Of a DNA stretch of 64,000 nt, positions 17,041 to 26,387 are shown one piece after another. Origin of the DNA: CAKRJP01 sp963597615. GTDB taxonomy: Bacteria > Bacillota > Clostridia > Lachnospirales > Lachnospiraceae. Each line of letters opens with the position of its first letter. Within the stretch, counting starts at the first letter, position 1. The stretch spans positions 1-64,000 of the forward strand of contig CAVBQS010000022.1 of assembly GCA_963597615.1 (NCBI GenBank), in the 5' to 3' direction. The position numbers and the translations under genes are program-made. The notes under the pieces were generated by a model. The model ran no database searches and was not told where the DNA came from. It was given only the letters and a program-made list of their open reading frames with translations.

Positions 17041-17595
17041 TTATGCTCTCTTATGCACAATGGACTTGCCAATCTCATTTGCTTTGTCCGCTCCAACCAA
17101 AACTTCCACAAGCTTTAATCCAAAGTCAATGGCAGTTCCCATGCCTCTGCTTGTAATAACATTCTTATCTGTCACCACCGGATTTCCTGAAAGGATTGCT
17201 CCCTCAAGTTCATCTTCCATACCAGGATAGCAAGTGGCATGCTTTCCTTTTAAAATTCCCATATGGCCAAAGACTGTAGGTGCAGCGCAGATGGCAGCCA
17301 CATATTTCCCCTCCTCATAGAAGTCTCTCACTACCCGGCGCACTCCCTCGTGGGCATCTAAATTGGTGGTCCCCGGCATTCCTCCCGGAAGTACAATCAT
17401 ATCCGACTCCACAAAATCCACTTCATCAAAAAGATCCTCTGTCTGAACATTGATTCCATGGGCACCTCTTACCATATAATCATCCCCAATAGATACAGTA
17501 TCTACATATACCATTGCTCTGCGGAGTAAATCTACAGCTGTCAAAGCCTCCACTTCCTCAAATCCTTCTGCCAGCAAAACTGTTACTTTCTTCAT
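17041..17595 (-). CDS. DJ-1/PfpI family protein
   Basis: A 184-residue protein of the DJ-1/ThiJ/PfpI superfamily. The nucleophile elbow is AAICAAPTVFG with the reactive Cys, and the acidic partner lies in LAEGFEEVEAL; both are as in DJ-1. Family members act as deglycases, glyoxalases or redox-sensitive chaperones, and the exact activity cannot be told from sequence. The start at 17595 (MKKVTVLLAEG) has AAGGAGG 7 nt upstream. An in-frame upstream ATG at 17634 lacks one. Confidence 0.9.
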   Translation of the reverse strand: MKKVTVLLAEGFEEVEALTAVDLLRRAMVYVDTVSIGDDYMVRGAHGINVQTEDLFDEVDFVESDMIVLPGGMPGTTNLDAHEGVRRVVRDFYEEGKYVAAICAAPTVFGHMGILKGKHATCYPGMEDELEGAILSGNPVVTDKNVITSRGMGTAIDFGLKLVEVLVGADKANEIGKSIVHKRA

Positions 17596-17842
17596 AAGAA
17601 ACCTCCTTATATTCTCTATCTTGCATTGAATCATTTATATTTATAAGCAACTATTCCGCCCACATTTTTAGTATTTTTTTGCAAGCTTTTTGAATAGCTA
17701 GGTATATTATACTATTCCACCTATAGGCCTGCAATTGCATATTTCCCCCAAAAGCTTATTCCCATTTAGATTTTTATGGCAAATCCCGAAAAATCCTCCT
17801 ATAATAAACTTGGTTTTCAAGCATTAATCAAGGAGGTTTAGC

Positions 17843-18286
17843 ATGGAAATAGAAAGGAAATATTTAATCCCCCATCTCCCCGACAATTTGGAAATTTATC
17901 CTTGTCGCCACATTGAACAGGGATATTTAAACACCAATCCTGTGGTGCGTATTCGCAGGGATAACGACAAGTATGAATTAACTTACAAATCCTCCGGTCT
18001 TATGAGCAGGGAAGAATATAACCTCCCCTTAGACCAAACGTCCTACGAACATCTGGCAAATAAAATTGATGGACGCCTTATTGTAAAGAAGCGGTATATG
18101 ATTCCCCTCCCCGAGGGCCTTACTATTGAACTTGATATTTTTGAAAAGGATTTATCGCCTCTTAAGTTGGCAGAGGTGGAATTTCCCAGCGAGGAAGCAG
18201 CCAAGGCCTTTCTTCCACCAAGCTGGTTTGGTAAGGATGTTACTTTTTCAGGCAAGTATCACAACAGCTATCTTAGCCAATTATAA
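17843..18286 (+). CDS. CYTH domain protein (triphosphate tunnel metalloenzyme)
   Basis: A 147-residue CYTH-domain protein. The defining N-terminal ExExK motif is E2-I-E4-R-K6, followed by paired basic/acidic strands such as VVRIRRDNDKYELTYKSSG and LTIELDIFEKDLSPLKLAEVEF that line the triphosphate tunnel. Small bacterial members hydrolyse tripolyphosphate or nucleoside triphosphates; adenylate cyclase activity is known for a few. AAGGAGG precedes the ATG. It is monocistronic, ending in a strong terminator. Confidence 0.88.
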   Translation: MEIERKYLIPHLPDNLEIYPCRHIEQGYLNTNPVVRIRRDNDKYELTYKSSGLMSREEYNLPLDQTSYEHLANKIDGRLIVKKRYMIPLPEGLTIELDIFEKDLSPLKLAEVEFPSEEAAKAFLPPSWFGKDVTFSGKYHNSYLSQL

Positions 18287-18287
18287 T

Positions 18288-18323
18288 AAAAAATCCCTGG
18301 AAAGCACCTTCCAGGGATTTTTT
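18288..18323. terminator. Bidirectional terminator between CYTH gene and hom
   Basis: A perfect 15-bp inverted repeat (18288-18302 with 18309-18323) with six A and six T at its ends, so it can stop transcripts from both sides. Confidence 0.85.
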
Positions 18324-18361
18324 ATCTTAGATGACCAATATTTAATATTGCTCCATCAGCT

Positions 18362-19585
18362 TTAGTCTTCTATTCGGATCATATGTAGGATCTTGTCTTC
18401 ATAGATTTTTGCCCGGGTCTCATAATCCCCCTCCATCATAAGCTCAGTCACAAATCCAAATTCATCTTCCAAACCAAAAGCATGTACGATCTGAAGATTT
18501 CCAAAAGACTCCTGGAGATCTGAAAGCAAATCTTCTGCATCTCCCTTCATACGTACAAAGAAACGTCTCTTAGCATCTGCCTTATCTTCCAGCTTCAGTT
18601 TCTTACTGTCCCATATGGTCATTACGTTGGTATGCAAATGTCTCGCTGCATCTACTACATCCGCTACTACTGCACTGGCGGTAGGAAGCTTTCCTGCTCC
18701 GCTTCCGTAGAACATAGCATCCCCTAATACATTTCCATGCACAAAAATGGCATTAAATACATCATTTACATTGTAGAGAGGATGGTCTGGAGATAACAGG
18801 CAAGGAGCCACAATGGCATGGATGCGATTACCTGCGTAACGTCTCATGGAAGCTAGAAGCTTAATGGTCATTCCAAGAGCCTTGGCATATTTCATATCTT
18901 CCACTGTAATCTCTGTAATTCCTTCACAGTAAATATCCTCAAAGTCCACCTGCTGACCTGAAATCAAAGAAGATAATATAGCAATTTTTCTGCAGGCATC
19001 ATAACCTTCAACATCTGCCTCTGGATTGCGTTCTGCATAGCCCTTATCCTGGGCTTCCTTTAATACAGTATCGTAATCTGCCCCCTCATAGAACATCTTA
19101 GTCATCATATAGTTGGTGGTGCCATTTAAAATACCTGTAATGACCTGGATTTCATCAGCTGTCAAAGAGGTATTAAGAGGTCTGATAATCGGAATTCCTC
19201 CACCCACACTGGCCTCAAATAAGAAGTTAATATCCTTTTCTTTTGCAATAGAAAGCAACTCCGCACCATGTTTTGCTACTAGGGCTTTGTTGGATGTTGC
19301 CACACTCTTTCCTGCCTCTAGGCTACTCTTTACAAAAGTATAAGCCGGCTCAATACCTCCCATAACCTCCACTACGATCTGAACATCCGGGTCATTCAGG
19401 ATGATATCAAAATCATGGACAATCTTCTCCTGCACTGGATCTTCCGGAAAATCCCTAAGATCCAAAACATATTTTACATTCAACTCTTCGCCGATTCTCT
19501 GGTTAATCTGTTTGCCGTTGGTATTAATTACCTCCACAACTCCTGAACCAACGGTACCATATCCCAACACTGCTATATTTATCAT
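18362..19585 (-). CDS. hom: Homoserine dehydrogenase
   Basis: A 407-residue monofunctional homoserine dehydrogenase that reduces aspartate semialdehyde to homoserine for threonine and methionine synthesis. The nucleotide-binding loop is GYGTVGSGVV. The catalytic domain shows SNKALVAKHG, ASVGGGIPIIRPL, GILNGTTNYMM and the D-rich EADVEGYDACRK. A C-terminal ACT-like regulatory stretch (about residues 335-407) suggests allosteric feedback, usually by threonine. It lies 11 bp downstream of prfB in the same transcript. AGAGGAGG precedes the start. Confidence 0.95.
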   Translation of the reverse strand: MINIAVLGYGTVGSGVVEVINTNGKQINQRIGEELNVKYVLDLRDFPEDPVQEKIVHDFDIILNDPDVQIVVEVMGGIEPAYTFVKSSLEAGKSVATSNKALVAKHGAELLSIAKEKDINFLFEASVGGGIPIIRPLNTSLTADEIQVITGILNGTTNYMMTKMFYEGADYDTVLKEAQDKGYAERNPEADVEGYDACRKIAILSSLISGQQVDFEDIYCEGITEITVEDMKYAKALGMTIKLLASMRRYAGNRIHAIVAPCLLSPDHPLYNVNDVFNAIFVHGNVLGDAMFYGSGAGKLPTASAVVADVVDAARHLHTNVMTIWDSKKLKLEDKADAKRRFFVRMKGDAEDLLSDLQESFGNLQIVHAFGLEDEFGFVTELMMEGDYETRAKIYEDKILHMIRIED

Positions 19586-19596
19586 AGGTTCCTCCT

Positions 19597-20704
19597 CTAA
19601 TCATTGGCAATCATTTTTAGATAAGCATTGATAAATCTGTCAATATCCCCATCCATTACTGCCTGCACATTACTATTTTCCACATTTGTTCTGTGATCTT
19701 TCACCATGGTGTAAGGCTGCATAACATAAGATCTGATTTGATTGCCAAATCCAATCTCTTTTACCTCGCCTCGAATATCCGACACCTTGTCTGCTTGTTC
19801 CTGCTCCTTTAAAAGCTGCAACTTAGATTTTAACATCTGCATGGCCTTGTCCTTATTGTGGTGCTGGGACCTTTCATTTTGGCACTGGACCACAATTCCC
19901 GTAGGAAGGTGGGTAATCCTGATAGCAGAGGAAGTCTTATTAATATGCTGTCCTCCTGCCCCACTAGACCTGTAAGTGTCGATCCGAATATCGTCATCTG
20001 CGATCTCAATGTTTATATCCTTGTCGATCTCTGGCATTACATCGCAGGACACAAATGAAGTCTGCCGCTTTCCCGCCGCATTATAGGGAGAGATTCGCAC
20101 CAGACGGTGTACTCCCTTTTCGGATTTTAAATAGCCATAGGCATTTTCTCCATGTACCTCAAAGGTCACAGCCTTAATTCCTGCCACATCTCCTTCCAGG
20201 TAATCTAATACTTCCAAGGAAAATCCCTTATTTTGGGCCCAACGACTGTACATACGATAAAGCATGTTAGCCCAATCACAGGATTCTGTTCCTCCTGCTC
20301 CAGCATGAAGGGTTATAATAGCATCGCAAGTATCATATTCTCCCGACAGAAGGGTTTGAATCCGAATCCCCTCAAAGGTCTCTTCAAAAGATTTTATTTC
20401 CTCTTCAATCTCCTGGACCATATCTGGATCTTCTTCCTCATAGCCCATCTCAATGAGAGTCAAAATATCCTGGCAAGATTCATCTAACCCATCCATGGTA
20501 TCCAAAGTACCTTTTAAATCTTTTAGTTCTTTTGTGAGTTTCTGAGCTTCCTCTGGATCATCCCAAAAGCTAGGTTCCTCCATCTTCCGCTCTAACTCCT
20601 CCACTCGCTGGCTCTTGCCTGCAGTGTCAAAGTGAATCCCTCAATTCAGCAAGAGGTTCTTCATATGCAAGCATAAGACTTTTGAACTGGTCTAGTTCTA
20701 CCAA
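19597..20704 (-). CDS. prfB: Peptide chain release factor 2, programmed +1 frameshift
   Basis: Release factor 2, which recognises UGA and UAA. The first 25 codons (20704-20630, likely TTG start, MVELDQFKSL) end at an in-frame UGA (20629-20627). Reading then continues after a +1 slip at CTT-TGA-C, giving LDTAGKSQRV and the rest of the protein to 19597. An internal Shine-Dalgarno-like GAGGGA lies just before the slippery site, the classic autoregulatory arrangement: low RF2 favours frameshifting. The peptidyl hydrolysis motif GGQ is in SSGAGGQHINK. The TTG start is preferred because GGGGTG is 6 nt upstream; an in-frame ATG at 20725 has no ribosome binding site. Confidence 0.96.
20626..20632 (-). 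other. RF2 programmed frameshift site
   Basis: CTT-TGA-C on the minus strand: Leu codon 25, UGA stop, then C. The same heptamer is used in many bacterial prfB genes. It is preceded by the SD-like GAGGGA. Confidence 0.95.
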
Positions 20705-20745
20705 TGCCTTCACCCCGTTTCTCATTATTTTTTCTTATTTAATAT

Positions 20746-20776
20746 ATTATAAATATAGTTATAAGAGTAGGGTCAA
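20746..20776 (-). promoter_or_regulatory. Possible prfB-hom promoter
   Basis: Minus strand TTGACC (20771-20776), then TATAAT (20746-20751) at a long 19-bp spacing; TTTATA gives 17 bp. The -35 lies inside the arm of the hairpin below. Confidence 0.4.
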
Positions 20777-20796
20777 AAATAATTTTTGACCCTACT
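20766..20796. terminator. Perfect 14-bp hairpin between secA and prfB
   Basis: AGTAGGGTCAAAAA (20766-20779) pairs perfectly with 20783-20796 around TAA, 20 bp after the secA stop. There is no clean U-tract after it on the minus strand. It probably ends secA transcripts, but it could also be a protein-binding palindrome overlapping the prfB -35. Confidence 0.55.
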
Positions 20797-20818
20797 GTCA
20801 TTTTATCTTCTTTTCACT

Positions 20819-23383
20819 TTACTTACGGCCGCAGCACTGCTTGTACTTCTTACCACTTCCACAGGGGCAAGGATCATTTGGATAAACCTTTTTTTCTACC
20901 CGCTTCTTTGGTGCCTTTACGGCGCTATCATCCTTGTTGGTTCCGGTAACTTCAGCCACCTGTTCTCTTTCCACCTTCTGTTCTACCCGAATGTGGAATA
21001 GGGTCCGGATGGTCTCCTCAGTAATATTCTTAGTCATCTGATCGAACATATCATAGCCGATCATCTTGTACTCAACTTTCGGGTCTCTCTGACCGTAAGC
21101 CTGAAGTCCAATTCCCTGACGGAGCTGGTCCATATCATCAATATGATCCATCCACTTGGCATCAATGACCTTTAAAAGCACAACTCGCTCAAGCTCACGA
21201 ATCTGCTCCGGCTCCGGAAATTCTGCTTCCTTTGCCTCATAATGCTTGGCTGCCCGCTCCTTTAAAAGCTGCTTTAATTCCTTGGCACCAATCTTCTTAA
21301 TATCCTCCTCTGTCACAGGCTCCATAGGAATGGTACTGTGAAGAGAAACATTTAACTCCTTAAGATCCCACTCGTCATTATCCTGGTCAGGGCTTATGAC
21401 TGCATCTACCAGATTTTCAATATAATCATTCATCATATGGAAGATAGAATCCCGCATGTTCTCTCCATCAAGGACCTGACGTCTCTCCTCGTATATGATC
21501 TCTCTCTGCTCATTCATAACCTGGTCGTATTCTAAGAGGTTCTTACGGATACCAAAGTTATTACTCTCAATCTTCTCCTGGGCTTTTTCAATAGCATTGG
21601 ACAGCATCTTGTGCTCAATCTGCTCTCCTTTTTCTACCCCAAGCTTGGTAAAGACATCCATAAGACGCTCAGAACCAAAGAGACGCATAAGATCATCTTC
21701 CAGGGAAATATAGAATCTGGACTCTCCCGGATCTCCCTGTCTACCAGAACGGCCACGAAGCTGATTATCAATACGTCTAGACTCATGTCTTTCTGTACCA
21801 ATAATCTTAAGACCACCTACCTGGCGGGACTCTTCATCCAGCTTAATATCGGTACCACGACCAGCCATGTTGGTGGCGATGGTTACTGCATCGTGAACAC
21901 CGGCCTGGGCTACGATCTCCGCTTCCTGCTCATGGAACTTGGCATTTAATACATTGTGAGGAACTCCACGTCTTTTCAACATGCCACTTAAGAGTTCAGA
22001 AGTCTCAATGGTAATTGTACCAACCAGTACAGGCTGGTGCTTTTCATGAGCCTTAATAATCTCGTCACATACTGCGTGGAATTTTTCTTCTTTTGTCTTG
22101 TATACCGCATCATCTAGATCGATTCTCTGTACCGGCTTGTTAGTAGGAATCTCTACAACATCCATGCCGTAAATCTCACGAAACTCTTTTTCCTCCGTAA
22201 GAGCTGTCCCGGTCATACCTGACTTTTTCTGATACTTATTAAACAAGTTCTGGAATGTAATAGTAGCTAGGGTCTTGCTTTCTCTTTTTACCTTCACATG
22301 TTCTTTGGCCTCAATAGCCTGGTGCAAACCGTCAGAATAACGACGCCCCGGCATGATACGACCAGTAAATTCATCTACAATCAGAACCTGGTCATCCTTG
22401 ACTACATAATCCTGGTCTCTAAACATAAGATTATGGGCACGTAATGCCAAAATGATATTATGCTGAATCTCCAGATTTTCCGCATCTGCCAGATTCTCAA
22501 TATGGAAGAAATTCTCCACCTTCTTAACACCATCTTCTGTCAAGTTGATGTTCTTCTCTTTTTCATTAACGATAAAGTCCCCGGTCTCCTCAATGTCTTC
22601 ACCCATAATGGCATTCATTTTAGAGAACTCTCCGCTGGCTTCACCCTTTTCTAACTGGCGGGCTAATATATCGCATGCTTCATATAATTTCGTGGATTTA
22701 CCACTTTGGCCGGAAATGATCAGAGGGGTTCTAGCCTCATCAATCAGTACAGAATCCACCTCATCGATAATGGCATAGGAAAGGCCACGCTGTACCAGCT
22801 GTTCCTTGTAAACCACCATGTTATCTCTCAGATAATCAAATCCAAGCTCGTTGTTGGTCACATAGGTAATATCACAATTATATGCTGCCCGTCTCTCATC
22901 ATTGTCCATTTCATTTAAAACAACACCTACTGTTAATCCTAAAAATTCATGGACTCTTCCCATCCACTCTGCATCACGCTTTGCCAAATAGTCATTGACT
23001 GTAACGATATGTACACCTTCTCCTGTCAGGGCGTTTAAATATGCCGGCAAAGTAGATACCAAGGTCTTACCTTCACCGGTTCTCATCTCAGCGATACGGC
23101 CCTGATGCAAAATGATACCACCAATCAGCTGTACTCTGTAGTGCTTCATGCCAAGGACACGGCTTCCTGCTTCACGAACCACGGCAAAAGCCTCAGGCAA
23201 GATACTATCCAGGGTCTCTCCCCCTGCCAATCTCTCCTTAAATTCTGCAGTCTTCCCTTTTAATTCTTCATCGGAAAGCTCCTGCATCTGGGAGTCCAAA
23301 GCTTCAATAGCATCCACAATGGGATAAATTCTCTTCAGCTCATGCTCACTATGTGTTCCAAATATTTTTTGAAATAAACCCAT
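20819..23383 (-). CDS. secA: Preprotein translocase ATPase SecA
   Basis: A SecA motor of about 854 residues that drives export through SecYEG at the membrane. The N-terminus MGLFQKIFGTHSEHELKRI is typical. Walker A is MRTGEGKTLVST, Walker B is IIDEVDSVLIDEAR, and motif VI is QLRGRSGRQGDPG. The C-terminal zinc tail is PCPCGSGKKYKQCCGRK, which binds SecB or the ribosome in other bacteria. I favour the ATG at 23383; the ATG 9 nt upstream (MNRMGLF) is only 2 nt from the AAGGAG. Confidence 0.96.
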   Translation of the reverse strand: MGLFQKIFGTHSEHELKRIYPIVDAIEALDSQMQELSDEELKGKTAEFKERLAGGETLDSILPEAFAVVREAGSRVLGMKHYRVQLIGGIILHQGRIAEMRTGEGKTLVSTLPAYLNALTGEGVHIVTVNDYLAKRDAEWMGRVHEFLGLTVGVVLNEMDNDERRAAYNCDITYVTNNELGFDYLRDNMVVYKEQLVQRGLSYAIIDEVDSVLIDEARTPLIISGQSGKSTKLYEACDILARQLEKGEASGEFSKMNAIMGEDIEETGDFIVNEKEKNINLTEDGVKKVENFFHIENLADAENLEIQHNIILALRAHNLMFRDQDYVVKDDQVLIVDEFTGRIMPGRRYSDGLHQAIEAKEHVKVKRESKTLATITFQNLFNKYQKKSGMTGTALTEEKEFREIYGMDVVEIPTNKPVQRIDLDDAVYKTKEEKFHAVCDEIIKAHEKHQPVLVGTITIETSELLSGMLKRRGVPHNVLNAKFHEQEAEIVAQAGVHDAVTIATNMAGRGTDIKLDEESRQVGGLKIIGTERHESRRIDNQLRGRSGRQGDPGESRFYISLEDDLMRLFGSERLMDVFTKLGVEKGEQIEHKMLSNAIEKAQEKIESNNFGIRKNLLEYDQVMNEQREIIYEERRQVLDGENMRDSIFHMMNDYIENLVDAVISPDQDNDEWDLKELNVSLHSTIPMEPVTEEDIKKIGAKELKQLLKERAAKHYEAKEAEFPEPEQIRELERVVLLKVIDAKWMDHIDDMDQLRQGIGLQAYGQRDPKVEYKMIGYDMFDQMTKNITEETIRTLFHIRVEQKVEREQVAEVTGTNKDDSAVKAPKKRVEKKVYPNDPCPCGSGKKYKQCCGRK

Positions 23384-23533
23384 TCGATTCATTACTCCTT
23401 AACTTAATCTCTTCACTTTTGCTTGTGGTCAGGGTTAAATATCTTTAACTTCACAAACCACTCAAGCCTCATTCTAACACTATCTATAAGGCAATTCAAC
23501 CAATTTGGCTGAAGGCAAACAGCTTCTAAACAC

Positions 23534-24304
23534 TTACCGGGCTTTTATTAATTTTGCATAGGGGATGGATCCTCCAAAAATATCTAAGGCACTTCCTATG
23601 GTAAAATCCACTTTTTCATCAGATAGCTTTCTAAATTTTTCCAATTCTTCAAGGCTTCCAATTCCTCCTGCATAGGTAACAGGAATCTGGCAGTTTTCTT
23701 TTAAAAGTCTCACCAAATCTTCCTCTACCCCGGAAGATTTTCCCTCTACATCCACACCATGGACCAAAAACTCATCACAACAGGCGGCGATTTGATCAAG
23801 AACCTGACCAGTCAACTTTAGCTTGGTAAATTTCTGCCAGCGGTCTGTTACAATATAGTAAGCCCCCTCTTTTTTTCTACAGCTCAGGTCAATAACTAAG
23901 TGGTCTTTTCCCACAGTTTCCTTTAATTTTAAAAGCCTGTCCCATTTTACTTGTCCGTCCTTAAATACATAGGAAGTAACAATGACGTGGCTGGCTCCCA
24001 TAGAAAGGAAGTCTTTTGCATTGTCCGGATTAATCCCGCCCCCAATCTGCAAGCCCCCCGGGTAAGCTTTAAGAGCCAGTTTTGCCTGCTCTAAAGTTTC
24101 CTTATAGTAAGGGGATTTGCTTGGATTCAAAAGGATCACATGGCCGCCTTTTAATCCATCCTTCTTATACATATTAGCGAAATAGTCTGCATTCTGGCTG
24201 GCAGAAAAATTTTCTACCGCTTGATCGCCCTGATCTTTTAAGCTACCTCCAACAATCTGCTTTACTTTTCCATTGTGTATGTCAATACAAGGTCGAAATC
24301 TCAT
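23534..24304 (-). CDS. hisA: Eukaryotic-type HisA (ProFAR isomerase)
   Basis: A 256-residue TIM-barrel phosphoribosylformimino-AICAR ribotide isomerase of histidine synthesis. It begins MRFRPCIDIHNGKVKQIVGG and has the two phosphate-binding half-barrel motifs LQIGGGINPDNAK and VTYAGGIGSLEEL. The insertions and the stretch DLSCRKKEGAYYIVTDRWQKFT match the eukaryotic (HIS6) type rather than normal bacterial HisA. It stands alone between dapB and secA, away from any his operon. AGGAG-like GGAG lies 7 nt upstream of the ATG. Whether another, bacterial-type hisA exists in the genome cannot be seen here. Confidence 0.87.
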   Translation of the reverse strand: MRFRPCIDIHNGKVKQIVGGSLKDQGDQAVENFSASQNADYFANMYKKDGLKGGHVILLNPSKSPYYKETLEQAKLALKAYPGGLQIGGGINPDNAKDFLSMGASHVIVTSYVFKDGQVKWDRLLKLKETVGKDHLVIDLSCRKKEGAYYIVTDRWQKFTKLKLTGQVLDQIAACCDEFLVHGVDVEGKSSGVEEDLVRLLKENCQIPVTYAGGIGSLEELEKFRKLSDEKVDFTIGSALDIFGGSIPYAKLIKAR

Positions 24305-24378
24305 TTTCTATCTCCAAAGTTTTTCTTATCTTTTTCGAAGTGCGTCAGCTAGGCTCAAGGCCCTTAAGCTTGAGTTCC

Positions 24379-25137
24379 TTAGAACTGGATTACATCCGCC
24401 ATGTCATATCTTCCGGCTTCTTTTCCAGCCAGGAACTTGGCAGCTTCCACAGCACCTTTTCCAAATACGGTTCTGGAATAAGCTGTGTGTTTAAATTCAA
24501 TGACCTCGTCAGTTCCGGCGTAGATTACCTCATGCTCTCCTACAATGGTTCCCCCGCGAACTGCAGAAATTCCGATTTCCTTGGCATCTCTTTTCTTTCG
24601 AACCTGGCTTCTGTCATAGACATATTCATAAGCATTGTTCATGGATTCGTTAATAGAATCAGCCAAGGCAATGGCAGTTCCACTTGGGGCGTCTAATTTC
24701 TGGTTGTGGTGCTTTTCCACCAGCTCAATGTCGTAGCCTGCCGGTGCCAATACCTTGGTGGCATTCTGCAAAAGCTTTAATAAGAGATTGATTCCAAGAG
24801 ACATATTGGCAGACTTTAATACAGCCACCTTCTTAGAAACTTCCTCCACCTTCTGAAGCTGGTCCTCAGAAAGACCTGTAGAACAAAGAACCACCGGCAC
24901 CTGTTTTTCTACACAGTAATCCAAAAGATCATCCACTGCTGCCGCATTGGAGAAATCAATAATAACATCCGCCTCCACATCACAGTCAGAAATCTTAGCA
25001 AATACCGGATAGTCATTCTTTTTTTCTGTATAAGAATCAATCCCTGCCACAAATTCAATTCCTGAATCTTCCTTTACAAGGCCAGACACTACCTGTCCCA
25101 TTCTTCCATTACATCCATGCATAATCGCTCTTACCAT
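24379..25137 (-). CDS. dapB: 4-hydroxy-tetrahydrodipicolinate reductase
   Basis: A 252-residue DapB of the lysine/diaminopimelate pathway, second step after DapA. It shows the nucleotide-binding loop GCNGRMGQVV, IIDFSNAAAV, VLCSTGLSEDQ, and the catalytic segment ELVEKHHNQKLDAPSGTA with the His-His-x-x-Lys motif. It is 158 bp downstream of dapA, with a hairpin between them that may make expression unequal. AGGAGG precedes the start. Confidence 0.95.
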   Translation of the reverse strand: MVRAIMHGCNGRMGQVVSGLVKEDSGIEFVAGIDSYTEKKNDYPVFAKISDCDVEADVIIDFSNAAAVDDLLDYCVEKQVPVVLCSTGLSEDQLQKVEEVSKKVAVLKSANMSLGINLLLKLLQNATKVLAPAGYDIELVEKHHNQKLDAPSGTAIALADSINESMNNAYEYVYDRSQVRKKRDAKEIGISAVRGGTIVGEHEVIYAGTDEVIEFKHTAYSRTVFGKGAVEAAKFLAGKEAGRYDMADVIQF

Positions 25138-25248
25138 TTATAAAATCCTCCTACTATTCTTATATATGATTGTATATTTACGAAACTCAATCTGCTAATG
25201 CCGGATTGTAGGCAATAACCAAAGGAATCATAGACTCTTCTATTATAC

Positions 25249-25288
25249 ATGAAAAGGATACCACAATGTAAAATGGTATCCTTTTCAT
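25249..25288 (-). terminator. Terminator-like hairpin between dapA and dapB
   Basis: A perfect 15-bp inverted repeat (25249-25263 with 25274-25288). On the minus strand the GC part GGATACCA/TGGTATCC is followed by TTTTCAT, 8 bp after the dapA stop. It would stop or attenuate dapA transcripts before dapB. Confidence 0.7.
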
Positions 25289-25295
25289 GCATGTA

Positions 25296-26189
25296 TTAAG
25301 CAAGCTTAATTCCAAATTCTTTCATTGCCTGAGCCAAGGTCTCTGTATGGGCCGGTGTAAGCTCTGTCATTGGCATACGAAGAGGGCCACAGTCCATACC
25401 CATAAGCTGCATTGCCTTCTTAACCGGGATTGGATTCACTTCACTAAAGAGCTGTTCTACCAAAGGAATCGCCTTAAGCTGAAGATCACGGCTTTCTGCC
25501 ACATCTCCGTCAAAGTACATCTGGCAGATGTCATGAGTCTCCTTTGGAGCTACATTAGACAATACAGAGATAACACCCTTTCCTCCTAAGGATAAGAGGG
25601 GAACGATCTGGTCATCATTTCCAGAATAAAGGTCGATCTTTCCATCGGTGCGGTCCATAATCTTGGCCACCTGGGAAATATTTCCAGAAGCTTCTTTAAT
25701 GGCTACAATATTCTCTACATTCTTTACCAGGGTAGCTACTGTATCCGGCTCAATATTGCATCCTGTACGACTTGCCACACTGTAAAGTACAATCGGTGTG
25801 CCCTTCACTTCATTTGCAACAGCTGAAAAATGTTTTACCAAACCAGCCTGGGTTGCCTTGTTGTAATAAGGAGTTACCAAAAGAAGGCCATCTGCCCCGT
25901 GCTCTGCTGCGTCCTTAGAAAGCTCAATGGCAGTTCTGGTACAATTAGAACCAGTTCCAGCAATAACCGGAATTCTATGATTCACTCTCTCGATGGTAAA
26001 ACGAACACATTCTGCATGCTCTTCCTCTGTCATGGTAGCAGACTCACCAGTGGTTCCGCAGATTACAATAGCATCTGTTCCATTGGCAACATGGAACTCA
26101 ATCAACTCATCCAATCTATCATAATTAATACTTTCATCTTCATTAAATGGGGTAACAATTGCTACTCCAGCGCCTGTAAAAATAGCCAT
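25296..26189 (-). CDS. dapA: 4-hydroxy-tetrahydrodipicolinate synthase
   Basis: A 297-residue class I aldolase that condenses pyruvate with aspartate semialdehyde. The Schiff-base Lys is Lys165 (IVAIKEASGN). Thr46-Thr47 (CGTTGES) and the Tyr in YSVASRTG (about 136) complete the catalytic set. The start has GGGAGG upstream. Together with hom nearby and dapB downstream, the window carries both branches from aspartate semialdehyde. Confidence 0.95.
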   Translation of the reverse strand: MAIFTGAGVAIVTPFNEDESINYDRLDELIEFHVANGTDAIVICGTTGESATMTEEEHAECVRFTIERVNHRIPVIAGTGSNCTRTAIELSKDAAEHGADGLLLVTPYYNKATQAGLVKHFSAVANEVKGTPIVLYSVASRTGCNIEPDTVATLVKNVENIVAIKEASGNISQVAKIMDRTDGKIDLYSGNDDQIVPLLSLGGKGVISVLSNVAPKETHDICQMYFDGDVAESRDLQLKAIPLVEQLFSEVNPIPVKKAMQLMGMDCGPLRMPMTELTPAHTETLAQAMKEFGIKLA

Positions 26190-26261
26190 AATTCTATACC
26201 TCCCGCTTTTTACTTTTCTCCGTTGTCAAGTATATCGTTTCCTCAAAACGTAACTGTAAAA

Positions 26262-26290
26262 ATAGTATCATTATTCAAGTTCCCTGTCAA
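26262..26290 (-). promoter_or_regulatory. dapA promoter
   Basis: Minus strand consensus TTGACA (26285-26290), 17 bp, TACTAT (26262-26267). Confidence 0.65.
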
Positions 26291-26306
26291 TGTCACCTTC
26301 TTCCAC

Positions 26307-26334
26307 TTGTAAATTTCACTAAATATGATAGAAT
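26307..26334 (+). promoter_or_regulatory. typA promoter
   Basis: Plus strand TTGTAA (26307-26312), 16 bp, TAGAAT (26329-26334), divergent from the dapA promoter. Confidence 0.55.
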
Positions 26335-26387
26335 AAGATACTAGTGTCAAAATGTAAACTATAAACATATAACGAGGTGTAAGATAT

